DNA from: Tamaricihabitans halophyticus | GTDB lineage: Bacteria; Actinomycetota; Actinomycetes; Mycobacteriales; Pseudonocardiaceae | Assembly (NCBI RefSeq): GCF_004340875.1 | Contig: NZ_SLXQ01000019.1 | Span: 1-64,000 of the forward strand | Length of the DNA: 64,000 nt | Direction: 5' to 3' | Part shown: piece by piece, positions 21,589-33,731 of the stretch | Layout of the letters: each line of letters opens with the position of its first letter | Position numbering within the stretch: position 1 is the first letter of the stretch | Notes under the pieces: model-generated | What the model saw: the letters and a program-made list of their open reading frames with translations, nothing else | Databases searched by the model: none | What the model was told of the DNA's origin: nothing | Made by a program: the position numbers and the translations under genes

Positions 21589-21592
<4 letters not shown>
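20660..21592 (-). CDS. argB: acetylglutamate kinase
   Basis: Phosphorylates N-acetylglutamate, the usual feedback-controlled step. At 310 residues it has VVKYGGNAM near 44-52, [13 protein letters not shown] and [12 protein letters not shown]. An acidic N-terminal extension of about 20 residues may be the helix found in arginine-sensitive hexameric kinases. It overlaps argJ by 4 nt. Confidence 0.96.
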
Positions 21593-23808
<2,216 letters not shown>

Positions 23809-23820
23809 CATCGTGCAACA

Positions 23821-25026
23821 TCAATCAACGGGCGAGGTCGCGCGCCTCGCGTCACCTGCCGTCAGTGTCGCACCGTAGAACGTCAGGAGCGCCAGCGCAC
23901 CCAGCGCTGCCGAGACCACGGGCAGCGCTCCTCCGCCACACGCGCCGAGCAGCGCGCCACCAAGGGCACCGCCGGTAGCCACGCCCAGATAGGTGCCGCT
24001 GTTGTTCACCGCAAGGGCCTGGGTGCCGACCGGGCCAGCCAGCCGGAGTAACCGCGCCTGCAACGCCGGCGCGTTCCAGAACGCCGTCCCCGCCCACAAC
24101 ACCGCGAGCGGCGCCATGATCCACAGCGTCACTGGGCGCAGCGGCCACAGCGCGCTGAACGCCAGCATCGTGGCGATGAACACGGTCATCCCGTACACCA
24201 GGGTGCGGTTGGGCCCCCACCTGTCAGTGGCGATCCCGCCTAGCCAGATACCGACCATCCCGGCGATCCCCGAGGCCGCGAACAGCACCACTCGATGGCC
24301 CGTATCCGCGTTCGCCAGTTCCGCGGCGAAGGGCGCGAGATAGGTCAGCAACATCATCGAGCCCGTGATCATCAGTGCGTTGGCGAGCAACCCAAGTGAC
24401 ACTCCCCCGGCAAGCAATACCCGGGCCTGCTCGCGCAGCGGCACGGGCGGCGACGGCTCCGTTCGCGGCAGCGTCGCCAGCAGCCACACCATGGCGAGTA
24501 CGCCGCCAATCGCCATCGCGGCGAAGGCCGCTCGCCAGCCGGACTGCCCGCCGAGCCAGGTACCGAGCGGCACCCCGAGCGCGATCGAACCGGTGACGCC
24601 AAGCGAAACGGTGCCCAGGTAGCGGCCGCGCCGCTCGGTCGGCGCGAGCGACGCGGCGACGCCAAACAGTGTTGGAGTGGCCATCGCGGCCGCAAGGGCG
24701 GCGCCGATCCGCAGCACCACGAGTAATGAGTATGAGTCGCTGAGCGCCGCGAGCGCGTTGGCGACGATGAACCCGATCAGCGCGACACTCAAGACCACCC
24801 GCCGCGCCCACTGGGCGAAGATCACCGCGGCCACTGGTGCGGCGATCGCGACGGTCACCGAGAACACCGTCACCAACTGCCCGGTCAGCGCCGCACTGAT
24901 CCCCAGGTCGTTCGCGATCTCTGGTAGCACGCCGGCGATCACGTAGTCGTCGGTGTAGAACACGAACGCCGCGAACAGCAGCGCGAACAACCAGCCGGGC
25001 ACGGAGACCGATCCTTGCCCTGACAC
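23821..25026 (-). CDS. MFS transporter (drug/metabolite:H+ antiporter type)
   Basis: A 401-residue major-facilitator protein with 12 predicted helices. FVFYTDDYVIAGVLPEIANDLG in helix 1 and GTVSLGVTGSIALGVPLGTWLGG near 135-160 resemble the DHA1 sugar/drug-efflux branch (AraJ/Cml-like). It ends only 28 nt before argC on the same strand, so read-through into arg genes, or arginine-related export, is conceivable. The substrate is unknown. Confidence 0.8.
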   Translation of the reverse strand: MSGQGSVSVPGWLFALLFAAFVFYTDDYVIAGVLPEIANDLGISAALTGQLVTVFSVTVAIAAPVAAVIFAQWARRVVLSVALIGFIVANALAALSDSYSLLVVLRIGAALAAAMATPTLFGVAASLAPTERRGRYLGTVSLGVTGSIALGVPLGTWLGGQSGWRAAFAAMAIGGVLAMVWLLATLPRTEPSPPVPLREQARVLLAGGVSLGLLANALMITGSMMLLTYLAPFAAELANADTGHRVVLFAASGIAGMVGIWLGGIATDRWGPNRTLVYGMTVFIATMLAFSALWPLRPVTLWIMAPLAVLWAGTAFWNAPALQARLLRLAGPVGTQALAVNNSGTYLGVATGGALGGALLGACGGGALPVVSAALGALALLTFYGATLTAGDARRATSPVD

Positions 25027-25089
25027 GGCTGTCCGGCAACCGCGTTTCCCGCCGGATATAACGGCGCGTCGCGGCGTAGATTTGGCCGG

Positions 25090-25779
25090 GTGGTGACCGG
25101 GTCAACTCTCGCATCGGCAGTGCGCGCGGAACTCGCTGGGCTCGCCGATCCAGAGAAGGCCCCGAAGATGCGCAGCTATATGCGTTCTACCCTGCCGTTT
25201 CGCGGCGTGCCCAAACCGGAACGGCACGCGCTGGCCAGACGAGTGTTCGCCGCCCATCCGCTGCCGGCCCGCGCCGACTGGCTCGCCGCGGTTGGCGAAC
25301 TGTGGCACGGGGCCGCGTATCGGGAAGAACGCTACCTCGCGCTTGAGCTGTGCCGGCATCGCAGTTACACGCCTTGGCAAGGCCCCGACCTGGCCGGTTG
25401 GTATGGCGAGCTCATCAGGTCGGGTGCCTGGTGGGACCTGGTCGACGAGATCGCCACCCGCCTCGTCGGGCCGCTGCTCAGGGCTTATCCGGACGAGCTC
25501 ACTCCGCTGATACGCGACTGGCAAACCAACGAGGACCTGTGGCTGCGCCGTGCGGCGTTGATCTGCCAAGTCGGCGCGAAAGCCCGCACCGACCACGCAC
25601 TACTCGCCAGTTGCGTCGAGGCCAACCGGACCGATCCCGAGTTCTTCATCCGTAAGGCGATCGGTTGGGCGCTGCGCGACTACGCCAAAACGGCACCGGA
25701 CTGGGTACGTGCGTTCGTCGCCGAGCACCCCGAGCTATCCACGCTTTCCCGCCGCGAAGCCCTCCGCAACCTCAACTGA
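25090..25779 (+). CDS. AlkD-like DNA alkylation repair protein
   Basis: A 229-residue HEAT-like-repeat protein. MRSYMRSTLPFRGVPKPERHALAR, then WWDLVDEIATRLVGPLL and DLWLRRAALICQ match the AlkD family (PF08713), which excises N3- and N7-alkylpurines without base flipping. FFIRKAIGWALRDYAKTAPDWVRAFV is the conserved C-terminal block. The start is a GTG at 25090 or 25093. It is divergent from the MFS gene and convergent with pheT. A second alkylation-repair glycosylase (mpg) lies 10 kb away. Confidence 0.85.
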   Translation: MVTGSTLASAVRAELAGLADPEKAPKMRSYMRSTLPFRGVPKPERHALARRVFAAHPLPARADWLAAVGELWHGAAYREERYLALELCRHRSYTPWQGPDLAGWYGELIRSGAWWDLVDEIATRLVGPLLRAYPDELTPLIRDWQTNEDLWLRRAALICQVGAKARTDHALLASCVEANRTDPEFFIRKAIGWALRDYAKTAPDWVRAFVAEHPELSTLSRREALRNLN

Positions 25780-25813
25780 CCTCGGTTTCCGCTGACTAGG
25801 CGGCGCTACCCGG

Positions 25814-28297
25814 TCAGCCACGCAGTTTGGCGCCGAACTTCTCCGCGGCGGCGGTCACCGCCGCCTCCCGCGCCACGCTCGCCTCGTCCTCGGTCAGCGT
25901 CCGATCCGCGGCACGAAACCGCATCGCGTAAGCCAGCGAACGGGATCCCTCGTCGACCTGTTCCCCGGTGTACACATCGAACAGCGCGATGTCCTCGAGC
26001 AGTTCACCAGCCCCCGAGCGCAGGACCTCGGCGACATCGGCGGCCGGCACCTCGCTCGGCACAACGACCGCGACGTCCTGTCGCACCGGCGGGAATGCGG
26101 AGATCACCGGAGCCACGTGCTGCTCGGGCAGCGGCACCGCGTCGAGGTTCAGTTCCATCGCACAGGTCCGCTTCGGTAAGCCAAGCGCCTCCACGGTCTT
26201 CGGGTGCAACTCGCCGGCGTAACCAACCGTCTCCGAACCGACCAGCAGTTCGGCACAGCGGCCCGGATGCCACGGCTGGTACTCCGCGGCCCTGATCCGC
26301 AACTCGACGCCCGCGCTCGCCGCGATCGTCCGGGCTGCCTGTATGGCATCCGCCCAGCTAGCCGGTTCACCTTTGCCCCACCAACCGGACCGCTGCCGGC
26401 TGCCGGTCAGTACGACGGCCACATGCTGCGGTTGCGGCGGCACAGCCGAGTACAACCGCGCCAGCTCGGCCTCATCCGGCCGACCGGCGGTGCCGAGCTC
26501 CGGGGCGTCCGGCTGCTCAGCCTCCGGCCGTACGACCTGACCGATATGGAACAGCGCGACATCGCGCATCCCCCGAGCCACGTTGCGCTGCAACGCATCG
26601 AGCAAACCGGGCAGCAACGTGGGCGTCAACCGATCCCGGTCCGCTTCGATTGGATTGCGCAGCCGCATCGTGCGCCGCCGCGGGTCATCATCCGCAAGCC
26701 CGAAGGCGTCCCAGGTCGACTCGGCGACGAACGGGAAGGGCAGTACCTCGACATAACCCTCGTCAGCCAATGCCTTGGCCACGCCCCTGCGCCGACGCTG
26801 CGCACGGGTGAGCCCCGTACCGGCGACCACGGCGGGCAACGTCGAGGGGATCGTGTCGTAGCCCTCCAGCCGGAGCACTTCCTCAACCAGATCAGCGGGT
26901 TGCCGCAGGTCGTTGCGCCAGCTCGGCGGGGTTGCCGTGACCTGGGCAGCACCTTGTTCGCTGGTGTCCACCTGCAGTCGGCAGCCGACCTGGCTGAGCC
27001 GGCGCGCGGTCACCCCGCGCGCGTAGTAGATACCGGCTACCCGGTCCGGCAGATCGATCGGCATGGTCACCGCGGCCTGCTCGGGCACGCCGCCGACGTC
27101 GGTGCGACCTGGGTGGATCGTGCCGTCGCCGTAGGTACGCAGCAGCCTGGCCGCGCGTTCCAGAGCGGCGGGCGGCAGGGCAGGATCGACGAAACGCTCG
27201 AATCGCTTGGCGGCCTCGCTGAACAGGTGGTGCCGGCGCGCGGTGCGGCTGATTGATGCCGGGTCCCAGTGCGCGGCTTCCAACAGGATGTCCGAGGTTT
27301 CCGAGCCGATCTCGGTGCTTTCGCCGCCCATCGTGCCGGCGATCGAGATCGGTCCGCGCTCATCGCAGATGATGACGTCGTCCGGGTCGAGTGTTCGCTC
27401 GGCGCCATCCAGCGTGGTCAGCGTTTCACCGGTTTCGGCCCGGCGAATCACCAGCTCCTCGCGCAGCGCGGTGGCATCGAAGGCATGGAGCGGATGCCCC
27501 AGCTCCAACATCACGTAGTTGGTGATGTCCACGGCCAGCGAGATCGGCCGCATGCCGGCGAGCAGCAGCCTGCGCTGCATCCACCACGGCGTCGGCGCAC
27601 CAGCGTCCACGCCGCTGGCCCTGCGGACCACGAAACGAGGACAGCCGACCGGGTCCGCTACCCGCACCGGCCAGGCATCGCCTTCCGCCTCCGGCACGTC
27701 GAACTGCGCGGGGTCGACGAAGGACACGTCCATGGCACAGCCGAGTTCGCGAACCAGGCCACGCACCGAAAGGCAGTAGCCCCGATCAGGAGTGGGCGCC
27801 AGATCGAGCACGGTGTCATTGAGGTCCAGGACGTCGATGGCGTCATCGCCTGCCTCGGCCGTGCCGCTCGGCAGCACAAGGATGCCGGAGTGATCGTCGC
27901 CGAGCCCGAGCTCGGTGGCCGAGCAGATCATGCCTTCGCTGGTCCGGCCATAGGTCTTGCGCGCGGTGATCTCGAAACCGCCGGGTAGCACCGCACCAGG
28001 CAGGGCCACGACGACCAGGTCACCTTCGGCGAAGTTGGTCGCACCACAGATGATGCCGTTTTCTTCGTCGTCATCGCTGATCTCGACCTGGCAGTACCGG
28101 ATCGGCTTTTTGAACTCGGTCAGCTCCTCGATGGCGGATACCCGGCCGATCACCACCGGACCGGTGATTCCGCCCAGCTCCTCGACGCCCTCGACCTCGA
28201 TGCCGACCCGCACGAAGGCTTCGGCGAAACGCTCCGCCGTGGCCTCCTCTGGGTCGATCTCGAGGTGTTCGGCCAGCCAGCTCACCGGGACTCGCAA
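25814..28297 (-). CDS. pheT: phenylalanyl-tRNA synthetase beta subunit
   Basis: The 827-residue beta chain of the alpha2-beta2 enzyme. Domains in order: B1, EMAP-like tRNA-binding domain (about 40-150), B3/B4 editing domain, B5 (about 405-475), a synthetase-like core, and the C-terminal FDX-ACB anticodon-binding domain (about 735-827). It starts 4 nt after the pheS stop. Confidence 0.97.
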   Translation of the reverse strand: MRVPVSWLAEHLEIDPEEATAERFAEAFVRVGIEVEGVEELGGITGPVVIGRVSAIEELTEFKKPIRYCQVEISDDDEENGIICGATNFAEGDLVVVALPGAVLPGGFEITARKTYGRTSEGMICSATELGLGDDHSGILVLPSGTAEAGDDAIDVLDLNDTVLDLAPTPDRGYCLSVRGLVRELGCAMDVSFVDPAQFDVPEAEGDAWPVRVADPVGCPRFVVRRASGVDAGAPTPWWMQRRLLLAGMRPISLAVDITNYVMLELGHPLHAFDATALREELVIRRAETGETLTTLDGAERTLDPDDVIICDERGPISIAGTMGGESTEIGSETSDILLEAAHWDPASISRTARRHHLFSEAAKRFERFVDPALPPAALERAARLLRTYGDGTIHPGRTDVGGVPEQAAVTMPIDLPDRVAGIYYARGVTARRLSQVGCRLQVDTSEQGAAQVTATPPSWRNDLRQPADLVEEVLRLEGYDTIPSTLPAVVAGTGLTRAQRRRRGVAKALADEGYVEVLPFPFVAESTWDAFGLADDDPRRRTMRLRNPIEADRDRLTPTLLPGLLDALQRNVARGMRDVALFHIGQVVRPEAEQPDAPELGTAGRPDEAELARLYSAVPPQPQHVAVVLTGSRQRSGWWGKGEPASWADAIQAARTIAASAGVELRIRAAEYQPWHPGRCAELLVGSETVGYAGELHPKTVEALGLPKRTCAMELNLDAVPLPEQHVAPVISAFPPVRQDVAVVVPSEVPAADVAEVLRSGAGELLEDIALFDVYTGEQVDEGSRSLAYAMRFRAADRTLTEDEASVAREAAVTAAAEKFGAKLRG

Positions 28298-28300
28298 CGC

Positions 28301-29392
<1,092 letters not shown>

Positions 29393-29428
29393 CTAGCGGC
29401 CATCAGCGCATACCCGGGGCGCGTGTCA

Positions 29429-29448
29429 GTCGTCGCAGGTCCGACGAC
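29429..29448 (-). terminator. hairpin between the methyltransferase gene and pheS
   Basis: GTCGTCG-CAGGTC-CGACGAC is a perfect 7-bp stem with a 6-nt loop. It starts 16 nt after the methyltransferase stop and lies about 60 nt before pheS. It could end the upstream transcript or act in the pheS leader. Confidence 0.4.
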
Positions 29449-29463
29449 GCGTTCCGGCATACG

Positions 29464-30375
29464 TCAGTGAATGGTTGACGATCCTAAGTGATCGGCGCCA
29501 GGGATATTTCGTGAGGTCGGGGGCTGGGCCCCGGTACTGGTCGCGCGTTGTGCCATCGCGCTGGCGTACAAGCAGACGGCCGCGGCCGTACCGAGGTTCA
29601 GGCTTTCCGCCGCACCGTACAACGGAACACCTAGCAGGGCGTCCAGCTGCCCCCTCGTCGACGCGGCCAGCCCGTGTGCTTCGCTACCGAACACCCACGC
29701 CGCCCGGTCGGTCAGCAGCTCGCCCGCGTCGTCCAGGGTTCGCTCGGCAGTGCCATCGGCCCCGATCAACCGCAGGCCGGCGGCACGACAGGCGCTGAAC
29801 GCCTGCTCCGGATCCCGACAGCGCGCGACGGGCAGGTGGAACAGGCTGCCCGTCGAGGCCCGCACGCATTTCCCGTTGTGCGGATCGACCGTATCGCCGG
29901 CGAACACCACCGCGTCCGCGCCGGCCGCATCGGCCACCCGAAGTACGGTGCCCGCGTTTCCCGGATCGGCGATATCGACGAGCACCGCCACCAGTCGCGG
30001 TGCGGTGCCAGTCGATATGGCTTGCGCCAGCGATACGGTCGGCTGGGCGCAGACCGCCACGATGCCCTGCGGGGTCACCGTTTCCGAACAGGCCGCGGCG
30101 GCGCGCTCGGTGATCCGGGAGATCCGTGCCCCGACCTGTTCGGCCAGCCGCACGAGATCCGCATGCTTATTGGCCGCCCGCTCGGTGACGAACAGCTCGT
30201 GCATCCGCGCTGGCGCGGTGGCCGCCCAGTCCAGTGCCTCGGAGATCGCCTGGGCGCCCTCGACAAGAAACCGGCCGGTTTCGTCCCTGCCAGCGCGGGT
30301 GGTCAGCCGCCGCGCGGCAACGACCCGAGGCGTCCGCTCGGTGAACGGATCGGCCTCGGGTCGTTGATCAGCCAT
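29464..30375 (-). CDS. SpoU/TrmH-family RNA 2'-O-methyltransferase (TsnR-like)
   Basis: A 303-residue SPOUT methyltransferase. Motif 1 is VDIADPGNAGTVLRVADAAGAD, motif 2 WVFGSEAHGL, and motif 3 GAAESLNLGTAAAVCLYA forms the SAM knot. The N-terminal substrate-binding domain (about 15-105) contains RDETGRFLVEGAQAI. The position between rplT and pheS matches tsnR in M. tuberculosis. The exact target (23S rRNA or tRNA) cannot be read from sequence. Confidence 0.9.
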   Translation of the reverse strand: MADQRPEADPFTERTPRVVAARRLTTRAGRDETGRFLVEGAQAISEALDWAATAPARMHELFVTERAANKHADLVRLAEQVGARISRITERAAAACSETVTPQGIVAVCAQPTVSLAQAISTGTAPRLVAVLVDIADPGNAGTVLRVADAAGADAVVFAGDTVDPHNGKCVRASTGSLFHLPVARCRDPEQAFSACRAAGLRLIGADGTAERTLDDAGELLTDRAAWVFGSEAHGLAASTRGQLDALLGVPLYGAAESLNLGTAAAVCLYASAMAQRATSTGAQPPTSRNIPGADHLGSSTIH

Positions 30376-30405
30376 CGTTGGTCGGGCAGCTGGGCAGGTA
30401 GCCGC

Positions 30406-30786
30406 TCACTGGCCCTTCGCGGCCGACTGCGCCGGGGCGTGCTCGCGGGCGACCGCGACCAGCGCGGTGAACGCCTGCGGGTCATTGACCGCGAGCTCGG
30501 CCAGGATCTTGCGGTCAACCTCGACCTCAGCGGCCTTGAGGCCCTGGACGAAGCGGTTGTAGGTCATCCCGTTCTCCCGCGCGGCGGCGTTGATCCGGGT
30601 GATCCACAGCTGCCGGAAGTCGCCCTTACGAGCGCGGCGGTCCCGGTAGGCGTAGTTCAGCGAGTGAAGGTTCTGCTCCTTCGCCTTGCGGTACAGCCGC
30701 GAACGCTGCCCGCGATAACCGCTGGCCAGCTCGAGGGTTGCGCGGCGCTTCTTGTGGGCGTTGACCGCCCGCTTCACGCGTGCCAC
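30406..30786 (-). CDS. rplT: 50S ribosomal protein L20
   Basis: Highly basic 126-residue protein beginning [15 protein letters not shown], with [32 protein letters not shown] as the conserved 23S-binding part. L20 is needed early in 50S assembly. It lies downstream of rpmI in the normal infC-rpmI-rplT order. Confidence 0.98.
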   Translation of the reverse strand: MARVKRAVNAHKKRRATLELASGYRGQRSRLYRKAKEQNLHSLNYAYRDRRARKGDFRQLWITRINAAARENGMTYNRFVQGLKAAEVEVDRKILAELAVNDPQAFTALVAVAREHAPAQSAAKGQ

Positions 30787-30865
30787 TAGTTCATCCTGTC
30801 AATCTCTCGGGGCGTACGCCGTGGGTGAGGCGTATCGCCCGGGTGGTCAGCGAACTGGAGGGTGC

Positions 30866-30888
30866 GCTGGGCCGATCAGCGGCCCAGC
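30866..30888 (-). other. hairpin at the rpmI stop, between rpmI and rplT
   Basis: GCTGGGCC and GGCCCAGC form a perfect 8-bp stem with a 7-nt loop that includes the rpmI stop. Just beyond it, 30803-30833 holds another partly paired region (GGGCG...CGCCC). They may be a processing or attenuation element in the L35-L20 gap; L20 autoregulation is known in other bacteria but not shown here. Confidence 0.3.
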
Positions 30889-31070
30889 AAGCGGCGCATC
30901 CGCTTGTTGTCGTTGTCGGACACCGCCTCGGTGCCCTCCAACCGGCGGGTCATCTTGCTCGCCTTCTTCTCGAGCAGATGCCGACGCCCGGCCTGCTCCC
31001 TGCGCAGCTTGCCGCTACCGGTGACCTTGATGCGCTTCTTGGTCCCGGAGTGCGTCTTGTTCTTCGGCAT
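30876..31070 (-). CDS. rpmI: 50S ribosomal protein L35
   Basis: A 64-residue basic protein, [20 protein letters not shown], then [22 protein letters not shown], the complete L35 family sequence. It is the middle gene of infC-rpmI-rplT. Confidence 0.98.
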   Translation of the reverse strand: MPKNKTHSGTKKRIKVTGSGKLRREQAGRRHLLEKKASKMTRRLEGTEAVSDNDNKRMRRLLGR

Positions 31071-31125
31071 GTGTCGTCCTTCGATTTCCTGCTTCGGCTG
31101 GCGGCTTCGGCACGAGCTTGATCGC

Positions 31126-31677
31126 TCAGCGCTCCGCCTGCCCCTTGCCGGCCTTGGCCTTCGCCTTGCTCTTGTGCGGTGCCAACACCATGATCATGTT
31201 GCGACCGTCCTGCTTCGGATTGGACTCGATGAACCCGAGCTCGGCCACGTCCTCGGCGAGCCGCTGCAGAAGGCGAAAGCCCAGTTCCGGCCGAGACTGC
31301 TCACGACCGCGGAACATGATCGTGACCTTGACCTTGTGGCCCTGCTCGAGGAAGCGGGAAACATGCCCCTTCTTCGTCTCGTAGTCATGGGCATCGATCT
31401 TGGGACGAAGCTTCTGTTCCTTGATGACCGTGAGCTGCTGGTTACGACGAGACTCACGAGCCTTCTGCGCGCTCTCGTATTTGAACTTGCCGTAGTCCAT
31501 GAGCTTGCAGACCGGCGGACGTGCCTGCGGCGCGACCTCGACGAGGTCTAGATCCGCTTCCTGGGCGAGCCGGAGCGCATCCTCGATGCGGACGATACCG
31601 ACCTGCTCGCCGTTCGGTCCGACCAAGCGAACCTCGGGAACACGGATGCGCTCATTGATGCGCGTCTCGGAGCTGAT
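31126..31677 (-). CDS. infC: translation initiation factor IF-3, apparent ATC start
   Basis: IF-3 binds the 30S subunit and checks the start codon. Two domains joined by a basic linker are visible: N-domain from [17 protein letters not shown], and C-domain from [17 protein letters not shown] to [11 protein letters not shown]. Mycobacterial IF-3 begins MSTETRVNERIR, which aligns its Met with an Ile codon, ATC, at 31675-31677. AGGGAGG stands 4 nt upstream. ATG codons further upstream would add about 41 residues unlike any IF-3. A non-canonical infC start is known in E. coli (ATT), where it gives autoregulation. Confidence 0.92.
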   Translation of the reverse strand: MSSETRINERIRVPEVRLVGPNGEQVGIVRIEDALRLAQEADLDLVEVAPQARPPVCKLMDYGKFKYESAQKARESRRNQQLTVIKEQKLRPKIDAHDYETKKGHVSRFLEQGHKVKVTIMFRGREQSRPELGFRLLQRLAEDVAELGFIESNPKQDGRNMIMVLAPHKSKAKAKAGKGQAER

Positions 31678-32053
31678 GGGGCCTCCCTGGGTCAAAATGT
31701 CGTTGCTACTGCTGTGCCGCGCTTGCCTGGCCGCAGACCAGGGTCGCCGCACGGTGACCGTCGTTTCGCAGTAGCGCCCCATAAAACAACTGAACCCCAC
31801 CGTCTATTTCGACGTGTGGGGCCCACAAATCCGATCACCCACGGACACGAGGCGTTGACCTGCGTCCCGGGCGTCACGAATCCGCGACCGTGACGGGCTT
31901 CCGAGTGCTCGGTTCCGAACGCTCAAAGCTCCCGACTACGCGGAATCGTGTGACCGGACCCGGCCACCTGGTTCGGTGATCCGGGTGGGAGCGGGGCTCC
32001 ACTTGCGGCCCCCGACAGTTCGGGAGCTGGTCGCTCATGCGAGGGTAACAGAC
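31678..32053. other. 376-bp divergent control region of infC and the DUF1844 gene
   Basis: No gene is supported here. On the minus strand it holds the infC leader with a hairpin at 31795-31821. On the plus strand TTGACC at 31855-31860 could be a -35, without a clear -10 at 17 nt. Open frames through the region (one on each strand) encode sequence unlike any protein and are taken as upstream extensions of the two real genes. Confidence 0.5.
31795..31821 (-). promoter_or_regulatory. possible leader attenuator upstream of infC
   Basis: On the minus strand CCCCAC and GTGGGG, plus an inner GAC/GTC, form a stem around a 6-nt loop and are followed by TTCAGTTGTTTT. A stem with a T-rich tail about 118 nt before infC looks like an intrinsic terminator in the leader. 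IF-3/L20 leader regulation is known in other phyla; here it is inference. Confidence 0.35.
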
Positions 32054-32413
32054 GTGTCAGACGAGCCCGCAGCGCAGTCCCTTGATCAGCCGTCCGTGCG
32101 TGAGCTTGCCGAGGTCCCGAGCGTCGAGGTGATCAGCCGCTCGGCGGTGATGCTGATGTCCGCGGCAGCCGAACGGCTTGGGCTGTCCGCGTCGGATCCC
32201 GCGGCGAGCCCGAGCCGCGATCTGGACGAAGCGCGCCGCCTGATCACCGCACTGGCCGGCCTCGTGACGGCGAGCGCGGAATACCTTGGGCCGCATGCCG
32301 GGCCTCTCCGAGATGGCTTGCAGTCGCTGCAGCGCGCGTTCCGCGAGGAGTCGGTGCTCCCCGACGAACCGGGAAACGGGCCCGGTGAACGCTACACCGG
32401 GCCCGTGTACTGA
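32054..32413 (+). CDS. DUF1844 family protein
   Basis: A 119-residue acidic protein with the DUF1844 core VEVISRSAVMLMSAAAERLGL, then RDLDEARRLITALAGLVTASAEYLGPHAGPLRDGLQSLQ. Its function is unknown; the gene is commonly found beside infC in actinobacteria. GTG at 32054 with GAGGG upstream is preferred to the in-frame start at 31976, whose 26 extra residues are not family-like. Confidence 0.8.
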   Translation: MSDEPAAQSLDQPSVRELAEVPSVEVISRSAVMLMSAAAERLGLSASDPAASPSRDLDEARRLITALAGLVTASAEYLGPHAGPLRDGLQSLQRAFREESVLPDEPGNGPGERYTGPVY

Positions 32414-32426
32414 CTCGACTACTCCA

Positions 32427-32453
32427 CTCGTGCCAGGCTCTTGCCGGCACGAG
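32427..32453. terminator. bidirectional terminator hairpin
   Basis: CTCGTGCC and GGCACGAG form a perfect 8-bp stem with an 11-nt loop in the 50-nt gap between the convergent DUF1844 and RidA genes. It serves either strand. Confidence 0.65.
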
Positions 32454-32463
32454 CGGCGGAGTT

Positions 32464-32847
32464 CTAGTCGTCCAGAACGGCGAGCGCGTCGATCTCGACG
32501 AGCAGGCCGGGGTTCAGCCCAACGTAAACGGTGGTGCGAGCCGGGAATGGTGCGCTCACCTGCCGCTCATAGACCTCGTTGAACTCGGCGAAGTGCGCGC
32601 CATCGGTGAGGTAGGCCCGCATCATCACGACGTCGTCCATGCTGGCTCCGGCCGCGCCGAGGATGGCCCGCAGGTTGTCGAACAACTGGGCGGTCTGTTC
32701 AGCGACGGTGTCCCCCGCCGGCTTACCGGTTTTCGGGTCGATCCCGACCTGACCGGCGACCTGCAGGATGTTTCCTTTCCGCACCGCCTGCTGATACGCC
32801 GCGACGGGCTTCGGCGCGTCCTCGGTGCTGATCGACACCTTGGCCAT
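32464..32847 (-). CDS. RidA/YjgF-family imine deaminase
   Basis: A 127-residue Rid-fold protein with the conserved VAGQVGIDPKTGK, QLFDNLRAIL and RTTVYVGLNPGLLVEIDALAV; the substrate-binding Arg is in RTTVYV. RidA hydrolyses 2-aminoacrylate and related imines released by PLP dehydratases. ATG at 32847 has AGGAG upstream. It follows the IclR gene by 10 nt on the same strand, and the divergent PLP enzyme would produce exactly such an imine if it acts on D-serine. Confidence 0.9.
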   Translation of the reverse strand: MAKVSISTEDAPKPVAAYQQAVRKGNILQVAGQVGIDPKTGKPAGDTVAEQTAQLFDNLRAILGAAGASMDDVVMMRAYLTDGAHFAEFNEVYERQVSAPFPARTTVYVGLNPGLLVEIDALAVLDD

Positions 32848-32857
32848 CAATTCTCCT

Positions 32858-33631
32858 TCACCTGTTGGTTTTCTTCTCGGTCCATCCACTACGGGCCGAG
32901 GCCTCCTCGGCCGCCGCGAGCAGCTCCGGCACCAGCGCGAGCAAACCGTCCAGATCCAGCAGGACGCCCGGCACCGACAGCGAGATCGCGGCGACCACCA
33001 TGCCGTCGCCACGCCGTACCGGCGCGGCGACACAGTGGATGAAGTCTTCGTGTTCGGCGTTGTCCACCGCGTAACCGCGTTCGGCCACTCGCGACAGTTC
33101 GGCCGCGAAGGCACCTGCATCGGTGATGGTCGTGCCGGTCTTGCGGGAGTAGCTGAGTTCCGCGGCGATCGCGGCGCGGAGCTCAGCTGGTTGGCCAGCC
33201 ACCAGCACCTTGCCCACCGCGGTGCAGTGCACCGGCGCACGCCGGCCGATCCTGGAATACATCCGAACCGAATGCCGGCCGTCCACTTTGTCGATGCAGA
33301 CCGCCTCATGAGCTTCCAGACTGGCCAGATGCACGGTATGCCCGGTACGCCGGTTGAGGTCGACCAGCACGGGCTGCGCGACCCGCCGCACGTCCAGCTC
33401 GTCAAGCGACTGGTTCGCGAGTTCGAACAGCGCACTGCCGAGCACGTAGTGCCGCGTGTTGACGCGGCGGACGAAATGCCCGGCTTCCAGGGTGCGCAAC
33501 AGCCGGGACACGGTCGATTTGTGCACGCCAAGCTCCGCTGCCAGCTCGTCGAGGGTCTTGCCGTCCCCCGGGCGCCCTGACTGGGCCAGCTGAGCCAGTA
33601 CCGCGAGCCCGCGTTCCAGACTCTGGCTCAT
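32858..33631 (-). CDS. IclR-family transcriptional regulator
   Basis: A 257-residue regulator: N-terminal winged helix with ELAAELGVHKSTVSRLLRTLEAGHFVRR (about 30-57), and a C-terminal effector domain with HLASLEAHEAVCIDKVDG, APVHCTAVGKVLVA and HEDFIHCVAAPVR. ATG at 33631 (MSQSLERGL) is the IclR-like start; upstream in-frame sequence is not. It reads away from the D-serine-dehydratase-like gene, and two palindromes in the gap are its probable sites. Confidence 0.92.
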   Translation of the reverse strand: MSQSLERGLAVLAQLAQSGRPGDGKTLDELAAELGVHKSTVSRLLRTLEAGHFVRRVNTRHYVLGSALFELANQSLDELDVRRVAQPVLVDLNRRTGHTVHLASLEAHEAVCIDKVDGRHSVRMYSRIGRRAPVHCTAVGKVLVAGQPAELRAAIAAELSYSRKTGTTITDAGAFAAELSRVAERGYAVDNAEHEDFIHCVAAPVRRGDGMVVAAISLSVPGVLLDLDGLLALVPELLAAAEEASARSGWTEKKTNR

Positions 33632-33696
33632 CGCACTGCCCCCGTCCCACCGGTTCCGCGAATCTCGGCAAACTCCGACTCGCAGCCCTATCATAA

Positions 33697-33709
33697 TGCA
33701 CCTTGTGCA
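33697..33709. promoter_or_regulatory. upstream half of a tandem IclR-type operator
   Basis: TGCAC-CTT-GTGCA is a perfect inverted repeat whose centre lies 21 bp from that of the next palindrome (33717-33731). The same-face two-turn spacing suggests a tetrameric regulator such as the divergent IclR protein. Confidence 0.6.
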
Positions 33710-33716
33710 ACGTATA

Positions 33717-33731
33717 TTGCATCCTATGCAA
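33717..33731. promoter_or_regulatory. downstream half of a tandem IclR-type operator
   Basis: TTGCAT-CCT-ATGCAA is a perfect inverted repeat with 6-bp arms. It overlaps a TATATT -10-like element (33713-33718) and the ATG at 33726, so occupancy would block transcription of the PLP-enzyme gene. Confidence 0.65.
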
